Assembly (NCBI RefSeq): GCF_029958905.1
Contig: NZ_CP124614.1
Span: 868,001-932,000 of the forward strand
Direction: 5' to 3'
DNA: 64,000 nt
Origin: Vibrio sp. YMD68
Lineage (GTDB): Bacteria; Pseudomonadota; Gammaproteobacteria; Enterobacterales; Vibrionaceae
Below the pieces are notes generated by a model, which worked only from the letters and a program-made list of their open reading frames with translations, did not search any database and was not told where the DNA came from. Positions 21,967-32,365 of this stretch are shown one piece after another. The translations under genes were made by a program, and so were the position numbers. Each line of letters begins with the position of its first letter. The stretch's first letter is position 1.

Positions 21967-22557
21967 CTATCTCACTTCGTCTTGCTTTTTGTGAGACACA
22001 GAGTCGCTAATATCGACAACGGGAATCGAGTTCATTTGCCATTTCCAGTTTTCAGTCGTTTGAGCTACAGGGATCATTTCAATGCAATCTGTAGGGCAAG
22101 GGGCCACGCATAAATCACAACCAGTACACTCATCTTTGATGACAGTATGTAAAGCTTTCGTTCCGCCAACGATGGCATCAACAGGACATGCTTGAATACA
22201 TTTGGTGCAGCCAATACACATATCTTCGTGAATAAAGGCCACGGTTTTGACGGCGTCATTCAGGTCGTGTGCGGATTCTTCAACTTCCACGCCCATTAAG
22301 TTAGCAAGATTCTCAATAGTCGCCTGACCACCTGGTGGACATTTGTTTATTTTATCGCCATTGGCAATGGCTTCAGCATAAGGGCGGCAACCAGGGTAAC
22401 CACATTGACCACACTGAGTTTGAGGAAGAAGTTCATCGATTTGATCCACAATAGGATCCGCTTCAACCTTAAATTTGATAGAGGCAAATCCAAGTATCGC
22501 TCCAAATACAGCGGCTAGAGCGACAACCGCGATGATGGCAATAACAATCGTGATCAT
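21967..22557 (-). CDS. rsxB: Electron transport complex subunit RsxB/RnfB
   Basis: Multi-cluster ferredoxin-like subunit, 196 residues. It has an N-terminal membrane segment, a CGQCGYPGC cluster motif, then two classical [4Fe-4S] ferredoxin motifs ([12 protein letters not shown] and [12 protein letters not shown]). It shares one base with the end of rsxA and is 2 bases from rsxC. Confidence 0.96.
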   Translation of the reverse strand: MITIVIAIIAVVALAAVFGAILGFASIKFKVEADPIVDQIDELLPQTQCGQCGYPGCRPYAEAIANGDKINKCPPGGQATIENLANLMGVEVEESAHDLNDAVKTVAFIHEDMCIGCTKCIQACPVDAIVGGTKALHTVIKDECTGCDLCVAPCPTDCIEMIPVAQTTENWKWQMNSIPVVDISDSVSHKKQDEVR

Positions 22558-23138
22558 TACATTTTCACCAAACCAGTAAAGCCCATAAAGGCGAGTGACA
22601 TTAACCCAGCGGTAATCATGGCAATGGATGCACCTTTAAAAGGGCCAGGTACATCCGCGGCTGCAATTCGTTCTCTCATTGAAGCAAAAAAGATCAGGAC
22701 GAGTGAAAATCCAGCAGCAGCCCCAAAACCATAGATGATAGATTCGATAAAGTTATGGTTTTCGATGATGTTGAGCAGAGCAACCCCTAATACCGCACAA
22801 TTGGTTGTAATCAGAGGCAAAAAGATCCCTAACAGTCGATACAACGTAGGGCTGGTTTTGTGCACCACCATTTCCGTGAATTGGACAACCACAGCGATGA
22901 CTAAAATGAAGCTCATTGTTCGCAGGTATTCGATACCAAGCGGAGCCAGCAAATAGTTTTCGACCAGGTACGAACAAACCGACGCAAGTGTGAGCACAAA
23001 CGTGGTCGCTAAACCCATGCCGATTGCGGTTTCCAGTTTTTTTGATACGCCCATAAATGGACATAGCCCGAGAAACTTTACCAGTACAAAATTGTTCACT
23101 AGCACAGTGCCAATCAACAATAAAAAATATTCGGTCAT
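22557..23138 (-). CDS. rsxA: Electron transport complex subunit RsxA/RnfA
   Basis: Membrane subunit of the Rnf/Rsx complex, 193 residues when started at [20 protein letters not shown], the family N-terminus. Six hydrophobic helices and the [12 protein letters not shown] motif are seen. It heads the rsxABCDGE operon. In E. coli the complex keeps SoxR reduced; in Vibrio it is described as an ion-translocating Rnf complex. Confidence 0.95.
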   Translation of the reverse strand: MTEYFLLLIGTVLVNNFVLVKFLGLCPFMGVSKKLETAIGMGLATTFVLTLASVCSYLVENYLLAPLGIEYLRTMSFILVIAVVVQFTEMVVHKTSPTLYRLLGIFLPLITTNCAVLGVALLNIIENHNFIESIIYGFGAAAGFSLVLIFFASMRERIAAADVPGPFKGASIAMITAGLMSLAFMGFTGLVKM

Positions 23139-23356
23139 AATTGTATTTATTTGAAATTCCGATCCCAATATTATCGTGCTTTGCCAAGCTAATAACAACT
23201 CACGAACAGTAAGGTTTTACTGATTTAGAGTAAATAATTGAATAAATAGCGTGTCTGGTTTTTTTTGCAGCGATAAAACGTCCTATCAGAAAGAACTTAG
23301 TGTCAAAACGACAAGATCTAACTGGGCATGGGAAATGGATTCGGAGAACAGAAATG

Positions 23357-23387
23357 AAAAAGGCCCAGTCAAAAGACTGGGCCTTAA
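23357..23387 (-). terminator. Terminator of tRNA-Asn
   Basis: Perfect 11-bp stem AAGGCCCAGTC/GACTGGGCCTT with a 4-base loop and a minus-strand T-run. Confidence 0.85.
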
Positions 23388-23391
23388 AATT

Positions 23392-23467
23392 TGGCTCCCC
23401 CTGCAAGACTTGAACTTGCGACATACGGATTAACAGTCCGCCGTTCTACCAACTGAACTAAGGGGGA
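23392..23467 (-). tRNA. tRNA-Asn (GTT)
   Basis: 76-base cloverleaf on the minus strand starting TCCCCCTTAGTTCAGTTGG and ending GGGGGAGCCA with the CCA encoded. The anticodon loop CTGTTAATC gives anticodon GTT. The acceptor stem TCCCCCT/AGGGGGA and the TTCAAGT T-loop are intact. Confidence 0.96.
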
Positions 23468-23487
23468 ATTGCTGTAAAGCGGGGCAA

Positions 23488-23516
23488 ATTTTAACGATAG
23501 AATTTTTGGCTGTCAA
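23488..23516 (-). promoter_or_regulatory. sigma-70 promoter of tRNA-Asn
   Basis: On the minus strand a perfect -35 TTGACA and a -10 TAAAAT are separated by 17 bases, followed by a GC-rich discriminator (GCCCCGC) just upstream of the tRNA. This is typical of growth-rate-controlled stable-RNA promoters. Confidence 0.8.
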
Positions 23517-24036
23517 CTATTTGGAAAGAGAAAATAGTGAATATTTTTTGTAGAAATTCACTTTACTTTCTCTTATGCCTTATCGCCATTGGGCTGCATT
23601 TACTTATCCACTAAATTTGTGGATAAGTGTGTGGATTACTCGGTAGAACTGGGTCTTGCTGAATGAATAGAGTTAAGATTCTAATTCGATCAGAGTGTGA
23701 AGTGTAAGATAATTCATTGTAACTTAAGGATTAATGGGAGGTTTTGAGTGTTAGATTGAAAATTTTTTGAGAATGAAGAGAAGGGTAAATTGTTCACGTT
23801 GCACTAAATTGGGGAAATCTTGTGAATAAAAATGAGTGTTTTTTTACGGGGGTGACGGTGTAGGGCGAAAGATAATACCAAAGGTAAAATGGATTATCTA
23901 GTCTAAATACGGTGTGTGCGCTCTTTTTATCATGATTAAAAGAAATCTTTTAGACGAGTCTTAAATATAAATATTGCAGGTGTATATACATACAGCGACA
24001 ATGGTGGGAGTGAGAGTCTAATGTCTTGGAGAGAAG
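23517..24036. other. Intergenic region tRNA-Asn to uvrB
   Basis: About 520 bp of AT-rich sequence with no supported gene. It contains several TTAAG/GTGGAT patches and near its right end the LexA box and promoter of uvrB. No hairpin with a T-run was found that would suggest a small RNA. Confidence 0.5.
23980..23995 (+). promoter_or_regulatory. LexA (SOS) box upstream of uvrB
   Basis: GTGTATATACATACAG matches the gamma-proteobacterial LexA operator CTGT-N8-ACAG at every position of the conserved halves except the first C. It lies 41 bases before the uvrB start, as expected for SOS control of uvrB. Confidence 0.8.
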
Positions 24037-26067
24037 ATGAGTAAAGTGTTCAATTTAAAGTCTGATTATCAGCCGTCAGGTGATCAACCCACTGCGATTA
24101 AAAAGCTGCTCGAGGGTTTGGATTCAGGTTTAGCTCATCAAACATTGTTGGGGGTAACGGGATCGGGCAAAACCTTTACGCTAGCGAATGTTATTGCCGA
24201 ATCACAGCGGCCTGCGATTTTACTCGCTCCTAATAAAACATTGGCTGCGCAACTTTACGGAGAAATGAAGTCGTTTTTCCCCAACAACTCCGTCGAGTAT
24301 TTTGTTTCCTATTACGACTATTACCAGCCCGAAGCGTATGTACCAACGACAGATACGTTTATAGAAAAAGACTCCTCAATCAATGCACATATCGAGCAGA
24401 TGCGTCTCTCTGCCACCAAAGCATTACTTGAGCGTAAAGACGCCATTATTATTGCTTCCGTCTCTGCCATTTATGGTTTGGGTGATCCTGCCTCTTATTT
24501 GAAGATGATGTTACATATTTGCCGTGGCGATGTGATGAATCAACGAGATATCTTACTTCGTTTGGCAGAGCTTCAATATTCTCGCAATGATGTTGCCTTT
24601 GAGCGCGGTCAATTTCGAGTTCGTGGTGAAGTCATTGATGTTTTCCCTGCGGAGTCAGAGCAAGATGCAGTGAGAATAGAGATGTTCGACGATGAAATCG
24701 ATTGTATCAGTGTGTTTGACCCTCTTACTGGTGTCGTGAAGCAGAGAGATCTACCCCGCTATACTATTTACCCTAAAACTCACTACGTGACACCGAGAGA
24801 ACGTATTCTTGATGCCATTGAGCATATAAAGAAAGATTTGAAAGAACGTCAGACGTATCTACTTGAGAACAATAAACTTCTTGAAGAGCAAAGGATCAGT
24901 CAGCGTACCCAATTTGACCTTGAAATGATGAATGAGCTTGGCTTTTGCTCTGGTATTGAAAACTACTCTCGTTACTTGAGTGGACGGAAAGAGGGTGAGC
25001 CGCCACCGACGTTATTTGATTACTTACCTGAAGATGGTGTTCTGATTATCGATGAGTCGCATGTGACCGTGCCTCAGATTGGGGCAATGTTTAAAGGAGA
25101 TAGATCGAGAAAAGAAACCTTAGTTGAATTTGGATTTCGGCTACCTTCAGCTCTGGATAATCGTCCGCTAAAGTTTGAAGAATTTGAATCTCTCGCGCCA
25201 CAAACCATTTTTGTTTCAGCCACACCGGGTAACTACGAACTGGAGAAGTCAGCCAATGATATCGCTGATCAAGTGGTTAGGCCGACTGGTCTGCTTGATC
25301 CACAGATAGAGGTACGCCCTGTCGCAACGCAAGTAGATGATCTTTTATCCGAAATTAGAATTCGGGCTAAGAAAGATGAACGTGTACTGGTCACGACACT
25401 GACAAAAAGAATGGCTGAAGACCTGACGGAATACCTAACCGAACATGGTGTTAAAGTCCGTTATTTACACTCAGATATTGATACGGTAGAACGAGTTGAG
25501 ATTATACGGGATCTACGTTTAGGCGAGTTTGATGTGTTAGTGGGTATTAACTTACTCCGTGAAGGTTTGGATATGCCGGAAGTATCTCTGGTGGCCATAC
25601 TTGACGCTGATAAAGAAGGGTTCTTACGCTCAGAGCGATCGCTCATACAGACGATAGGCCGTGCTGCTCGAAACTTAGAAGGTCGAGCGATTTTATATGG
25701 CGACTCGATGACTAAATCGATGAAAAAAGCGATCGATGAAACCAATCGCCGTCGTGAAAAACAGCAAGCGTATAACTTGGAGAAAGGGATCACTCCTCAA
25801 GCGTTGAAGCGCAGCGTTAAAGACATTATGGAAATCGGCGACATCGCTAAGTCAAAGAAGAAGAAAACAAGTAAGCAAGTGCCATTATCTCAAGTGGCAG
25901 AGCCATCATTGGCTTACAACACGTTAACGCCGCAAGAGCTTGATAAAGAGATTAAGAGAATGGAAGCGCAGATGTATCAACATGCACAAGATTTAGAGTT
26001 TGAGCTAGCAGCGGCAAAACGCGATGAGATCGATAAGTTGCGTCAGCAGTTCATCACCAATAGTTAG
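24037..26067 (+). CDS. uvrB: Excinuclease ABC subunit B
   Basis: Damage-verification helicase of nucleotide excision repair. 676 residues: Walker [11 protein letters not shown] near residue 40, the beta-hairpin [13 protein letters not shown], helicase motif II DESHVT, helicase motif VI-like QTIGRAARN, and a C-terminal UVR domain for UvrC contact (residues about 630-670). It is preceded by a LexA box and followed by luxO after a small terminator. Confidence 0.97.
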   Translation: MSKVFNLKSDYQPSGDQPTAIKKLLEGLDSGLAHQTLLGVTGSGKTFTLANVIAESQRPAILLAPNKTLAAQLYGEMKSFFPNNSVEYFVSYYDYYQPEAYVPTTDTFIEKDSSINAHIEQMRLSATKALLERKDAIIIASVSAIYGLGDPASYLKMMLHICRGDVMNQRDILLRLAELQYSRNDVAFERGQFRVRGEVIDVFPAESEQDAVRIEMFDDEIDCISVFDPLTGVVKQRDLPRYTIYPKTHYVTPRERILDAIEHIKKDLKERQTYLLENNKLLEEQRISQRTQFDLEMMNELGFCSGIENYSRYLSGRKEGEPPPTLFDYLPEDGVLIIDESHVTVPQIGAMFKGDRSRKETLVEFGFRLPSALDNRPLKFEEFESLAPQTIFVSATPGNYELEKSANDIADQVVRPTGLLDPQIEVRPVATQVDDLLSEIRIRAKKDERVLVTTLTKRMAEDLTEYLTEHGVKVRYLHSDIDTVERVEIIRDLRLGEFDVLVGINLLREGLDMPEVSLVAILDADKEGFLRSERSLIQTIGRAARNLEGRAILYGDSMTKSMKKAIDETNRRREKQQAYNLEKGITPQALKRSVKDIMEIGDIAKSKKKKTSKQVPLSQVAEPSLAYNTLTPQELDKEIKRMEAQMYQHAQDLEFELAAAKRDEIDKLRQQFITNS

Positions 26068-26092
26068 TAAAAAAAGAAAATCGATAGTAACA

Positions 26093-26126
26093 AGCCAATC
26101 GAGTATGACTTTATTGGCTTTGTTTA
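26093..26126 (+). terminator. Terminator of uvrB
   Basis: AAGCCAAT pairs with ATTGGCTT around a 13-base loop, followed by TTGTTTATTTAT. It is moderately strong and lies 26 bases past uvrB. Confidence 0.6.
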
Positions 26127-26278
26127 TTTATAAGGTTTTAACACAACGAGATTTTTTATAAATCCGCTTAGAGTCTCTTCTATCGCTGTCATTCGATTAT
26201 GATGCGTCAGGTCAACATTCACTCGAGATGTACCACGCAAAAACAGCTTTTCGATGCTATATTAATGATGCCTTATGT

Positions 26279-26291
26279 TTGCAAAATGCAA
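26279..26291. promoter_or_regulatory. LuxO-binding site upstream of luxO
   Basis: TTGCAAAATGCAA is an exact match to the LuxO consensus TTGCA-WWW-TGCAA described in Vibrio harveyi. Two further TGCAA half-sites follow (26299-26303 and 26317-26321). In V. harveyi these sites drive divergent qrr1 and repress luxO. I could not recognise a qrr1 core in this gap. Confidence 0.75.
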
Positions 26292-26339
26292 TTCGTAATG
26301 CAATTATCTAGAAAAATGCAAATAACTAATGGCTAGGTT

Positions 26340-27731
26340 ATGCAGCAACTGTCAGATGTACATAAATCTAAATATTTATTGATGGTAGAGGATACCGCGT
26401 CGGTCGCGGCCCTGTATCGATCTTACCTCACCCCGCTAGGTATAGACATTAATATTGTCGGAACGGGGCGAGATGCGCTTGATAGCTTAAAGAATCGAAC
26501 GCCCGACCTTATCTTGCTTGACTTACGGTTGCCAGATATGACGGGGATGGACGTCCTAGAAAGTGCGAAGCAAATTCACCCTGACGTGCCGGTTATTTTT
26601 ATGACAGCCCACGGCTCTATCGATACCGCCGTTGAAGCGATGCGTTTAGGCGCTCAGGACTTTCTTATTAAGCCTTGTGAAGCGGATCGTCTGCGTGTCA
26701 CGGTGAATAATGCTATTCGTAAGGCGAGTAAGCTTAAAAACAAAGATGACTATCCAGGTAATCAAAACTACCAAGGTTTCATTGGCAGCAGTCACATGAT
26801 GCAAGCGGTCTACCGCACGATTGACTCCGCCGCCACCAGTAAAGCAAGTATCTTCATTACCGGAGAAAGTGGTACCGGTAAAGAAGTCTGCGCCGAAGCG
26901 ATTCATGCGGCCAGCAAGCGTGGTGATAAACCCTTTATTGCGATTAACTGTGCGGCTATCCCTAAAGATCTGATTGAGAGTGAGCTGTTTGGTCACGTGA
27001 AGGGTGCATTTACCGGCGCGGCGACCGATAGGCAGGGGGCCGCAGAACTCGCTGACGGAGGCACTCTGTTTCTCGACGAGTTATGTGAAATGGACCTCGA
27101 TTTACAAACTAAATTACTACGCTTTATTCAAACGGGGACGTTTCAAAAAGTAGGTTCGTCTAAAATGAAAAGTGTGGATGTTCGCTTTGTGTGTGCAACC
27201 AACCGAGATCCTTGGAAAGAAGTCCAAGAAGGGCGCTTTAGGGAAGATCTCTACTACCGCCTCTATGTTATCCCGCTTCATTTACCGCCTTTGCGTGAGC
27301 GTGGGGAAGACGTGATAGAGATTGCTTATTCATTATTAGGTTTTATGTCGAACGAAGAGGGTAAGGGGTTTGTACGCTTATCCCCTGAGGTGGTGGAGTG
27401 TTTCAATCGTTTTGAATGGCCAGGAAACGTAAGGCAATTACAAAACGTATTACGCAATGTCGTGGTTCTTAACAACGGTAAAGAAATTACACTGAGTATG
27501 CTCCCGCCTCCGCTCAATATGCCGATGGATAATCAAATCAGAATGCAGCCAAGTGTTAAAGAACAAGCCTCGGTGCATGATATTTTCCCACTATGGCAAA
27601 CGGAGAAGGCCGCAATAGAACAGGCCATTGAAGCCTGTGAGGGGAATATTCCTCGGGCCGCAGGTTATCTTGATGTTAGCCCATCAACTATCTATCGAAA
27701 ACTACAAGCATGGAACAATGTGAAACCGTGA
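26340..27731 (+). CDS. luxO: Quorum-sensing sigma-54-dependent response regulator LuxO
   Basis: Central regulator of the Vibrio quorum-sensing circuit. When phosphorylated by LuxU at low cell density it activates Qrr small RNAs with sigma-54. 463 residues: a receiver domain with [11 protein letters not shown] (Asp61, equivalent to the phosphorylated Asp), a sigma-54 AAA+ domain with GESGTGKE, the GAFTGA loop near residue 220 (contact with sigma-54) and DELCEMDL, and a C-terminal Fis-type helix-turn-helix ([21 protein letters not shown]). The downstream luxU starts at the luxO stop. Confidence 0.97.
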   Translation: MQQLSDVHKSKYLLMVEDTASVAALYRSYLTPLGIDINIVGTGRDALDSLKNRTPDLILLDLRLPDMTGMDVLESAKQIHPDVPVIFMTAHGSIDTAVEAMRLGAQDFLIKPCEADRLRVTVNNAIRKASKLKNKDDYPGNQNYQGFIGSSHMMQAVYRTIDSAATSKASIFITGESGTGKEVCAEAIHAASKRGDKPFIAINCAAIPKDLIESELFGHVKGAFTGAATDRQGAAELADGGTLFLDELCEMDLDLQTKLLRFIQTGTFQKVGSSKMKSVDVRFVCATNRDPWKEVQEGRFREDLYYRLYVIPLHLPPLRERGEDVIEIAYSLLGFMSNEEGKGFVRLSPEVVECFNRFEWPGNVRQLQNVLRNVVVLNNGKEITLSMLPPPLNMPMDNQIRMQPSVKEQASVHDIFPLWQTEKAAIEQAIEACEGNIPRAAGYLDVSPSTIYRKLQAWNNVKP

Positions 27732-28072
27732 TGGACGTACTTAATAAGATAAAAGTAGAGCGACTTTCTAACGAAATTGGGCCTGAAAATGTGCCTGTAT
27801 TGCTGGATATTTTCCTTGATGAGTTGGGTCTGTATGCTGAAACGCTGCTCAGTAAAGAAGGCCACGACAAAGTCGCCTACCTCAAAGAAATAAGCCATGC
27901 GTTGAAAAGCAGCGCGGCAAGCTTTGGCGCTGATCGTTTGTGTCAGTTATCCATCGATATTGATATGAAAATAAAAACGGGCCAAGGGCTTGACCCGCAG
28001 ACTGATTCGACGGAAATGGTCAGCGTGCTTGAGCTAACAAGAGACGTATATCAAGCGTTAGTGACCAAATAG
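27731..28072 (+). CDS. luxU: Quorum-sensing phosphotransfer protein LuxU
   Basis: Histidine phosphotransfer protein that relays phosphate from the autoinducer sensor kinases to LuxO. The ATG overlapping the luxO stop (TGATG) gives 113 residues starting [17 protein letters not shown], which aligns with V. harveyi LuxU. An ATG seven codons upstream is possible. The Hpt motif EISHALKSSAASFGADRL contains the phosphorylated histidine. Confidence 0.93.
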   Translation: MDVLNKIKVERLSNEIGPENVPVLLDIFLDELGLYAETLLSKEGHDKVAYLKEISHALKSSAASFGADRLCQLSIDIDMKIKTGQGLDPQTDSTEMVSVLELTRDVYQALVTK

Positions 28073-28091
28073 TGATTGGCTAAAAGAGCGA

Positions 28092-28982
28092 CTAACCTCC
28101 CAGTAATTGTTCAATGGCTGTTTGCAGTTTGCTTCTATCGTGTCGCCAATCGCGATTTGGAGAAGCCAGCTCCGTCGTTAAACAATGCCATTCTTGGTCT
28201 ATTTCTGGGTGTGGCGTGTCACCGAGGACCACATCGATTTTACGGCCTTGGCAGGCTCGTTCACACCATTCTAGTTTTTGCTTTAAACTCATGCGTCCTG
28301 CAGGGCCAAACTCAGGGGATAAGTTCTCGACAAAAACCACAGTCGCATTGGTGTTGGTCGAGATGGCTTTGCCGATTTCAGGCAACAGTAATGGCGGCAT
28401 TATGCTAGTCAAAAAGCTGCCTGGACCCAGAATGATACAATCCGCTTCTTCTATTGCGCTGACTCCTTCTTTTGTCGCGGGCACTTCTGGAGACAAATCC
28501 AATCGCATTAAATCATCGGTCATTTCATCGACATTGGTTTCCCCGGTCACCCATTTTCCCTCCATGGATAATGCGGTAAGGTCAGAAGGATGCTCTGACA
28601 TGGGGACAATATTGACATCAACTTTTAGCATATTTCGGATCAGTTGAATGGCTTCAAAGGGTCGAACGGATAGGTTGTCCAATGCCGTCAACATCAAATT
28701 GCCCAGGTTATGCCCATCCAGTTCCCCTGCGCCCTTAAAGCGATACTCAAACATCATTGAGCTTATTGATGGGTCGGTTATCAACTGATTGATACAGTTT
28801 CGCGTGTCCCCCCAAGCAATCCCACCCTGGCAGTGACGTATCCGCCCTGTTGAGCCACCATTGTCAGTGGTGGTCACAATCCCTGTTGCATTTGAACCAA
28901 AATCTTTTAGTGCCGCAAGCATACGACCTAGACCGTGACCGCCGCCGATGGCGACCACTTTTATTGATGAGTATAAAGTCAT
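28092..28982 (-). CDS. yvcK: YvcK/CofD-like family protein (gluconeogenesis factor type)
   Basis: 296 residues of the YvcK/CofD-like fold, which binds UDP-sugars in Bacillus and affects gluconeogenic growth and cell shape. Family motifs are VVAIGGGHGLGRML, TTTDNGGSTGRIR, GHNLGNLMLTALDNL and LGPGSFLTSIMPPLL. It faces luxU convergently with only 19 bases between stops and no clear terminator. The function in Vibrio is inferred from family membership only. Confidence 0.9.
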   Translation of the reverse strand: MTLYSSIKVVAIGGGHGLGRMLAALKDFGSNATGIVTTTDNGGSTGRIRHCQGGIAWGDTRNCINQLITDPSISSMMFEYRFKGAGELDGHNLGNLMLTALDNLSVRPFEAIQLIRNMLKVDVNIVPMSEHPSDLTALSMEGKWVTGETNVDEMTDDLMRLDLSPEVPATKEGVSAIEEADCIILGPGSFLTSIMPPLLLPEIGKAISTNTNATVVFVENLSPEFGPAGRMSLKQKLEWCERACQGRKIDVVLGDTPHPEIDQEWHCLTTELASPNRDWRHDRSKLQTAIEQLLGG

Positions 28983-29237
28983 GACATTCTTCTTTTCGTT
29001 GAGGCGTTATTGTTTTTTGTTGAGGTGTGACTGCTTTTTTGGTCGCCTTTTCAATGACAATATTAAGTGAAGTCAGCGTATTTGTACTAATTTAGTGTCA
29101 TTAACGTGTGTTAACTACTTAAAAGTGGGTATTTTTTGTTACGAGCATGGTTTTTTGACTGCAAGAGTGGAATCGTAACAAAATATTCAGTATTTTATAG
29201 CCTAGCTACCAGTAAGCCCTCATGGTTTACTTGGTTG
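28983..29237. other. Intergenic region between yvcK and the Moco leader
   Basis: AT-rich 255 bp between divergent units. It should hold the promoters of yvcK (minus) and moaA (plus). I see no gene and no strong hairpin here. Confidence 0.5.
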
Positions 29238-29350
29238 CCATAACTCCGAGCTCATTAAGCTAAGTTCACCGCATCGGTAAGGATAAGCGTAATGAGACAG
29301 TGGCGGTATGCCACCAGGGCTAAATTAGAAATGATTTGGCCTCCCGTATT
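29238..29350 (+). promoter_or_regulatory. Molybdenum cofactor riboswitch-like leader
   Basis: The untranslated leader of moaA has the layout of the MOCO RNA motif: a 5' CTCCGAGCTCATTA segment, paired GTGGCGGTATGCCAC and CTAAATTAGAAATGATTTGG-like arms, and a 3' GGCCTCCCGT sequence close to the ribosome site. Such elements sense Moco and repress moaA translation. I recognised it by pattern rather than by folding, so exact ends are approximate. Confidence 0.7.
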
Positions 29351-29364
29351 TGGAAAGGTGTTCC

Positions 29365-30354
29365 GTGGCGAAACAATTCGAAGATCAATTCAACCGAAAG
29401 TTTTATTACTTACGGTTGTCCGTTACAGATGTCTGTAACTTTAAATGTACCTATTGTCTGCCTGATGGTTATAAGCCTTCAGGGCAGAAAAACTCGTCTT
29501 TTTTATCGGTCCCTGAAGTAAAGCGTATCGTCTCTGCATTTGCTGAATGTGGGACCTCTAAAGTGCGTATTACTGGTGGTGAACCGAGTCTACGTAAAGA
29601 CTTTCAAGATATTATCCATACCGTGTCATCAACTCGTGGGATAGAAAAAGTCGCGACAACGACCAACGGCTACCGCATGGAGAAACAAGTCGAATCTTGG
29701 AAACAAGCCGGGTTGACTCATATCAATGTCAGTGTGGATAGTTTAGACCCGCGTATGTTTCATCAAATAACCGGAGAGAATAAGTTTTCTCAAGTGATGG
29801 CTGGAATCGATCGCGCTTTTGAAGTGGGCTACTCACAGGTTAAAGTGAACGTGGTTTTGATGAAAGATCTCAACGCTCATGAATTACCGAGCTTTCTTAA
29901 CTGGATAAAAGACAGGCCCATTCAACTGCGTTTTATAGAACTGATGCAAACCGGTGAAATGGATGATCTGTTTCAGCGTCATCATGTATCTGGTGTTGCG
30001 ATTCGAAATCAGTTGATCGCGAATGGGTGGATCTTGAAAGTTCGTGAAGTCAACGATGGCCCAGCTCAGGTGTTTGTCCATCCAGATTATCTGGGGGAAA
30101 TTGGGCTTATCATGCCCTATGAAAAAAGCTTCTGTGACAGCTGTAATCGACTGAGAGTATCGTCAGTTGGGAAGCTACACATGTGTCTTTTTGGCGACCA
30201 TGGTGTTGAATTAAGAGATTTGCTCAAGAGCGATTCACAGAAACAAGGTTTGATCAGCCGGATTTCAGAGCAGCTACAAAATAAATCACAAAGCCACTAT
30301 TTGCATGATGGCAATTCAGGAATAACTCCTCATTTAGCATCCATCGGTGGCTAG
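29365..30354 (+). CDS. moaA: GTP 3',8-cyclase MoaA
   Basis: Radical-SAM enzyme that begins molybdopterin synthesis from GTP. The GTG at 29365 is chosen because a GGAAAGG ribosome site sits 6 bases upstream and it gives 329 residues, the typical length; a TTG five codons upstream (29350) would overlap that site. The radical-SAM cluster is CNFKCTYC and the second cluster is formed by [10 protein letters not shown] and the later cysteine in LHMCLF. The C-terminus ends GG as expected. Confidence 0.96.
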   Translation: MAKQFEDQFNRKFYYLRLSVTDVCNFKCTYCLPDGYKPSGQKNSSFLSVPEVKRIVSAFAECGTSKVRITGGEPSLRKDFQDIIHTVSSTRGIEKVATTTNGYRMEKQVESWKQAGLTHINVSVDSLDPRMFHQITGENKFSQVMAGIDRAFEVGYSQVKVNVVLMKDLNAHELPSFLNWIKDRPIQLRFIELMQTGEMDDLFQRHHVSGVAIRNQLIANGWILKVREVNDGPAQVFVHPDYLGEIGLIMPYEKSFCDSCNRLRVSSVGKLHMCLFGDHGVELRDLLKSDSQKQGLISRISEQLQNKSQSHYLHDGNSGITPHLASIGG

Positions 30355-30431
30355 CCAGTCTTTGGCCGTTTGTATCGGTCGGAAACTGACCAGATTGACA
30401 TATCAATACAACTTTAAACATAGGTGAACAA

Positions 30432-30944
30432 ATGGGTCACGCAGAAAGCAAATTTCAGGCAGCAAACATTGCGGTGTTAACCGTATCGGATACTCGTACA
30501 GAAGAGAACGACACATCAGGTGGCTACTTGGCTGAGCAGGCCAAAGACGCTGGGCACAATGTCGTGGATAAAAAAATCGTTATTGATGATATGTATCAGA
30601 TTCGTGCCATTGTCTCTCAGTGGATAGCCGATGAAACGGTTCAAGCCGTTATGATTACCGGCGGTACAGGTTTTACTTCACGAGACAGTACGCCAGAAGC
30701 CCTCGTTCCTCTATTTGATAAGCAAGTGGAAGGTTTCGGTGAATTATTCCGCACCGTGTCCTATGAAGAAATTGGCACCTCGACCATTCAGTCTCGAGCT
30801 ATCGCGGGTTTTGCTAACCATACCGTTATTTTTGCGATGCCAGGTTCGACCGGTGCGTGCCGCACTGCTTGGACTAAAATCATTAAACAGCAACTTGATG
30901 CAAGTCATCGCCCGTGTAACTTCATGCCACATTTGTCGGTATAA
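30432..30944 (+). CDS. moaB: Molybdenum cofactor biosynthesis protein B
   Basis: Trimeric MogA/MoaB-fold protein linked to molybdopterin adenylylation. 170 residues with MITGGTGFTSRDSTPEA and the MPGSTGACRTAW binding loops. It lies 77 bases after moaA and 15 bases before moaC. Confidence 0.95.
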   Translation: MGHAESKFQAANIAVLTVSDTRTEENDTSGGYLAEQAKDAGHNVVDKKIVIDDMYQIRAIVSQWIADETVQAVMITGGTGFTSRDSTPEALVPLFDKQVEGFGELFRTVSYEEIGTSTIQSRAIAGFANHTVIFAMPGSTGACRTAWTKIIKQQLDASHRPCNFMPHLSV

Positions 30945-30959
30945 AGGCAGGAGCCAACT

Positions 30960-31439
30960 ATGACTGAGTTAACTCACATTAACGCTTCGGGTGAAGCCAA
31001 TATGGTTGATGTCTCTACCAAAGCCGAAACAGTAAGAGAAGCAAGAGCGGAAGCTTTTGTTTCGATGGCACCAGAAACGCTTAATTTGATTATTTCGGGG
31101 CAGCACCACAAAGGTGATGTATTTGCAACGGCGCGTATCGCGGGCATTCAAGCGGCAAAGAAAACCTGGGATTTGATTCCTCTTTGTCATCCACTGTTAT
31201 TGTCAAAAGTGGAAGTGCAGTTAGAGGCGATGGAGTCGGAGAGCAAAGTCCGCATCGAATCTGTGTGTAAATTAGCGGGTAAAACCGGCGTTGAAATGGA
31301 AGCACTCACAGCGGCTTCTGTCGCGGCATTAACTATCTATGATATGTGTAAAGCGGTTCAAAAAGACATCGTCATTGAACATGTTCGTTTACTCGAAAAA
31401 AGCGGTGGTAAATCAGGACACTTCAAGGTGGAATCATGA
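30960..31439 (+). CDS. moaC: Cyclic pyranopterin monophosphate synthase
   Basis: Converts 3',8-cyclo-GTP to cyclic pyranopterin monophosphate. 159 residues with the family N-terminus [37 protein letters not shown] and the [21 protein letters not shown] region. It overlaps moaD by 4 bases (ATGA). Confidence 0.97.
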   Translation: MTELTHINASGEANMVDVSTKAETVREARAEAFVSMAPETLNLIISGQHHKGDVFATARIAGIQAAKKTWDLIPLCHPLLLSKVEVQLEAMESESKVRIESVCKLAGKTGVEMEALTAASVAALTIYDMCKAVQKDIVIEHVRLLEKSGGKSGHFKVES

Positions 31440-31681
31440 TTAAAGTTCTCTTTTTTGCACAAACCCGCGAGCTGGTGGGCGTTGATTATTTAGACCTGTC
31501 TGGGGATTTTGACACAGTAGAGCAAGTGCGTGCTCACCTGTCTCAGCAAGAGGGAAAGTGGGACATGGCTTTAGAGCAGGGTAAATTATTAGCCGCCGTG
31601 AACCAGTCTATTGTACCTCTAGAGTCAACGATTTCAGATGGCGATGAAGTGGCCTTTTTTCCTCCGGTCACTGGGGGCTAA
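31436..31681 (+). CDS. moaD: Molybdopterin synthase sulfur carrier subunit
   Basis: Ubiquitin-like 81-residue protein ending in VTGG; its C-terminal glycine becomes a thiocarboxylate that supplies the dithiolene sulfur. It overlaps moaC by 4 bases and is 1 base from moaE. Confidence 0.96.
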   Translation: MIKVLFFAQTRELVGVDYLDLSGDFDTVEQVRAHLSQQEGKWDMALEQGKLLAAVNQSIVPLESTISDGDEVAFFPPVTGG

Positions 31682-31682
31682 T

Positions 31683-32144
31683 ATGGATAATCGCATTAGT
31701 GTGCAACAGACAGACTTCTCGGTTGCTGATGAATATGAAAAGTTATCTCAAGGGACGGAGTCTGGCGCAGTGGTGACCTTCATTGGTAAAGTGCGTGATA
31801 TGAACTTAGGAGATAACGTGACGGGGCTGTCTCTTGAACATTATCCTGGGATGACAGAGAAAGCACTCACCGAAATTTGTGATAAAGCAGAGGAGCGTTG
31901 GCCGCTGTTGGCGCTCAGTGTGATCCATCGAGTCGGTGATTTGGATATTGGCGATCAGATCGTCTTTGTTGGGGTTTCTAGCGCACATAGAGGTGCGGCG
32001 TTTGAAGCGTGTGAATTCATCATGGATTACTTGAAGACTAAAGCTCCATTTTGGAAAAAAGAAAGAACCACGCAGGCGACTCGCTGGGTCGAGTCGAGAG
32101 ACTCAGATACGCAAGCCGCTTTAAGGTGGGAAGATAAACAGTAG
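31683..32144 (+). CDS. moaE: Molybdopterin synthase catalytic subunit
   Basis: Large subunit of molybdopterin synthase. The start at MDNRISVQQTDFSV gives 153 residues. HRVGDLDIGDQIVFVGVSSAHRGAAFEAC and the KxxxPFWKKE segment (with the catalytic lysine) are conserved. It is the last gene of the moa operon and is followed by a terminator. Confidence 0.96.
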   Translation: MDNRISVQQTDFSVADEYEKLSQGTESGAVVTFIGKVRDMNLGDNVTGLSLEHYPGMTEKALTEICDKAEERWPLLALSVIHRVGDLDIGDQIVFVGVSSAHRGAAFEACEFIMDYLKTKAPFWKKERTTQATRWVESRDSDTQAALRWEDKQ

Positions 32145-32180
32145 ATCCATTAACTGACTACTCTCCATTCAGATTCATGT

Positions 32181-32206
32181 AAAAGGCTAACTTAGGTTGG
32201 CCTTTT
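32181..32206 (+). terminator. Terminator of the moa operon
   Basis: 11-bp stem with one U-G pair (AAAAGGCTAAC/GTTGGCCTTTT) around TTAG. Confidence 0.7.
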
Positions 32207-32365
32207 ATGATCTTGTTGCCAAGGTTCGGCATGATTCTTCTCCCACAGTGTAAATTTTTGCCATACTAAAATAGGTAAAAATCATTCTTAACCTGCCGTC
32301 GCTAAGCTAGGTGCAAGAAGCAAGGGCTAGGAAACAATCAACATAAAGCAAAGGAGCATCACTGC

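Noticed and set aside
26110..26278. Possible qrr1 RNA on the minus strand
   Set aside because: A TGGTAC...GAGT pair fits sigma-54 only weakly, and the conserved Qrr core is missing. It is reported only as a question.
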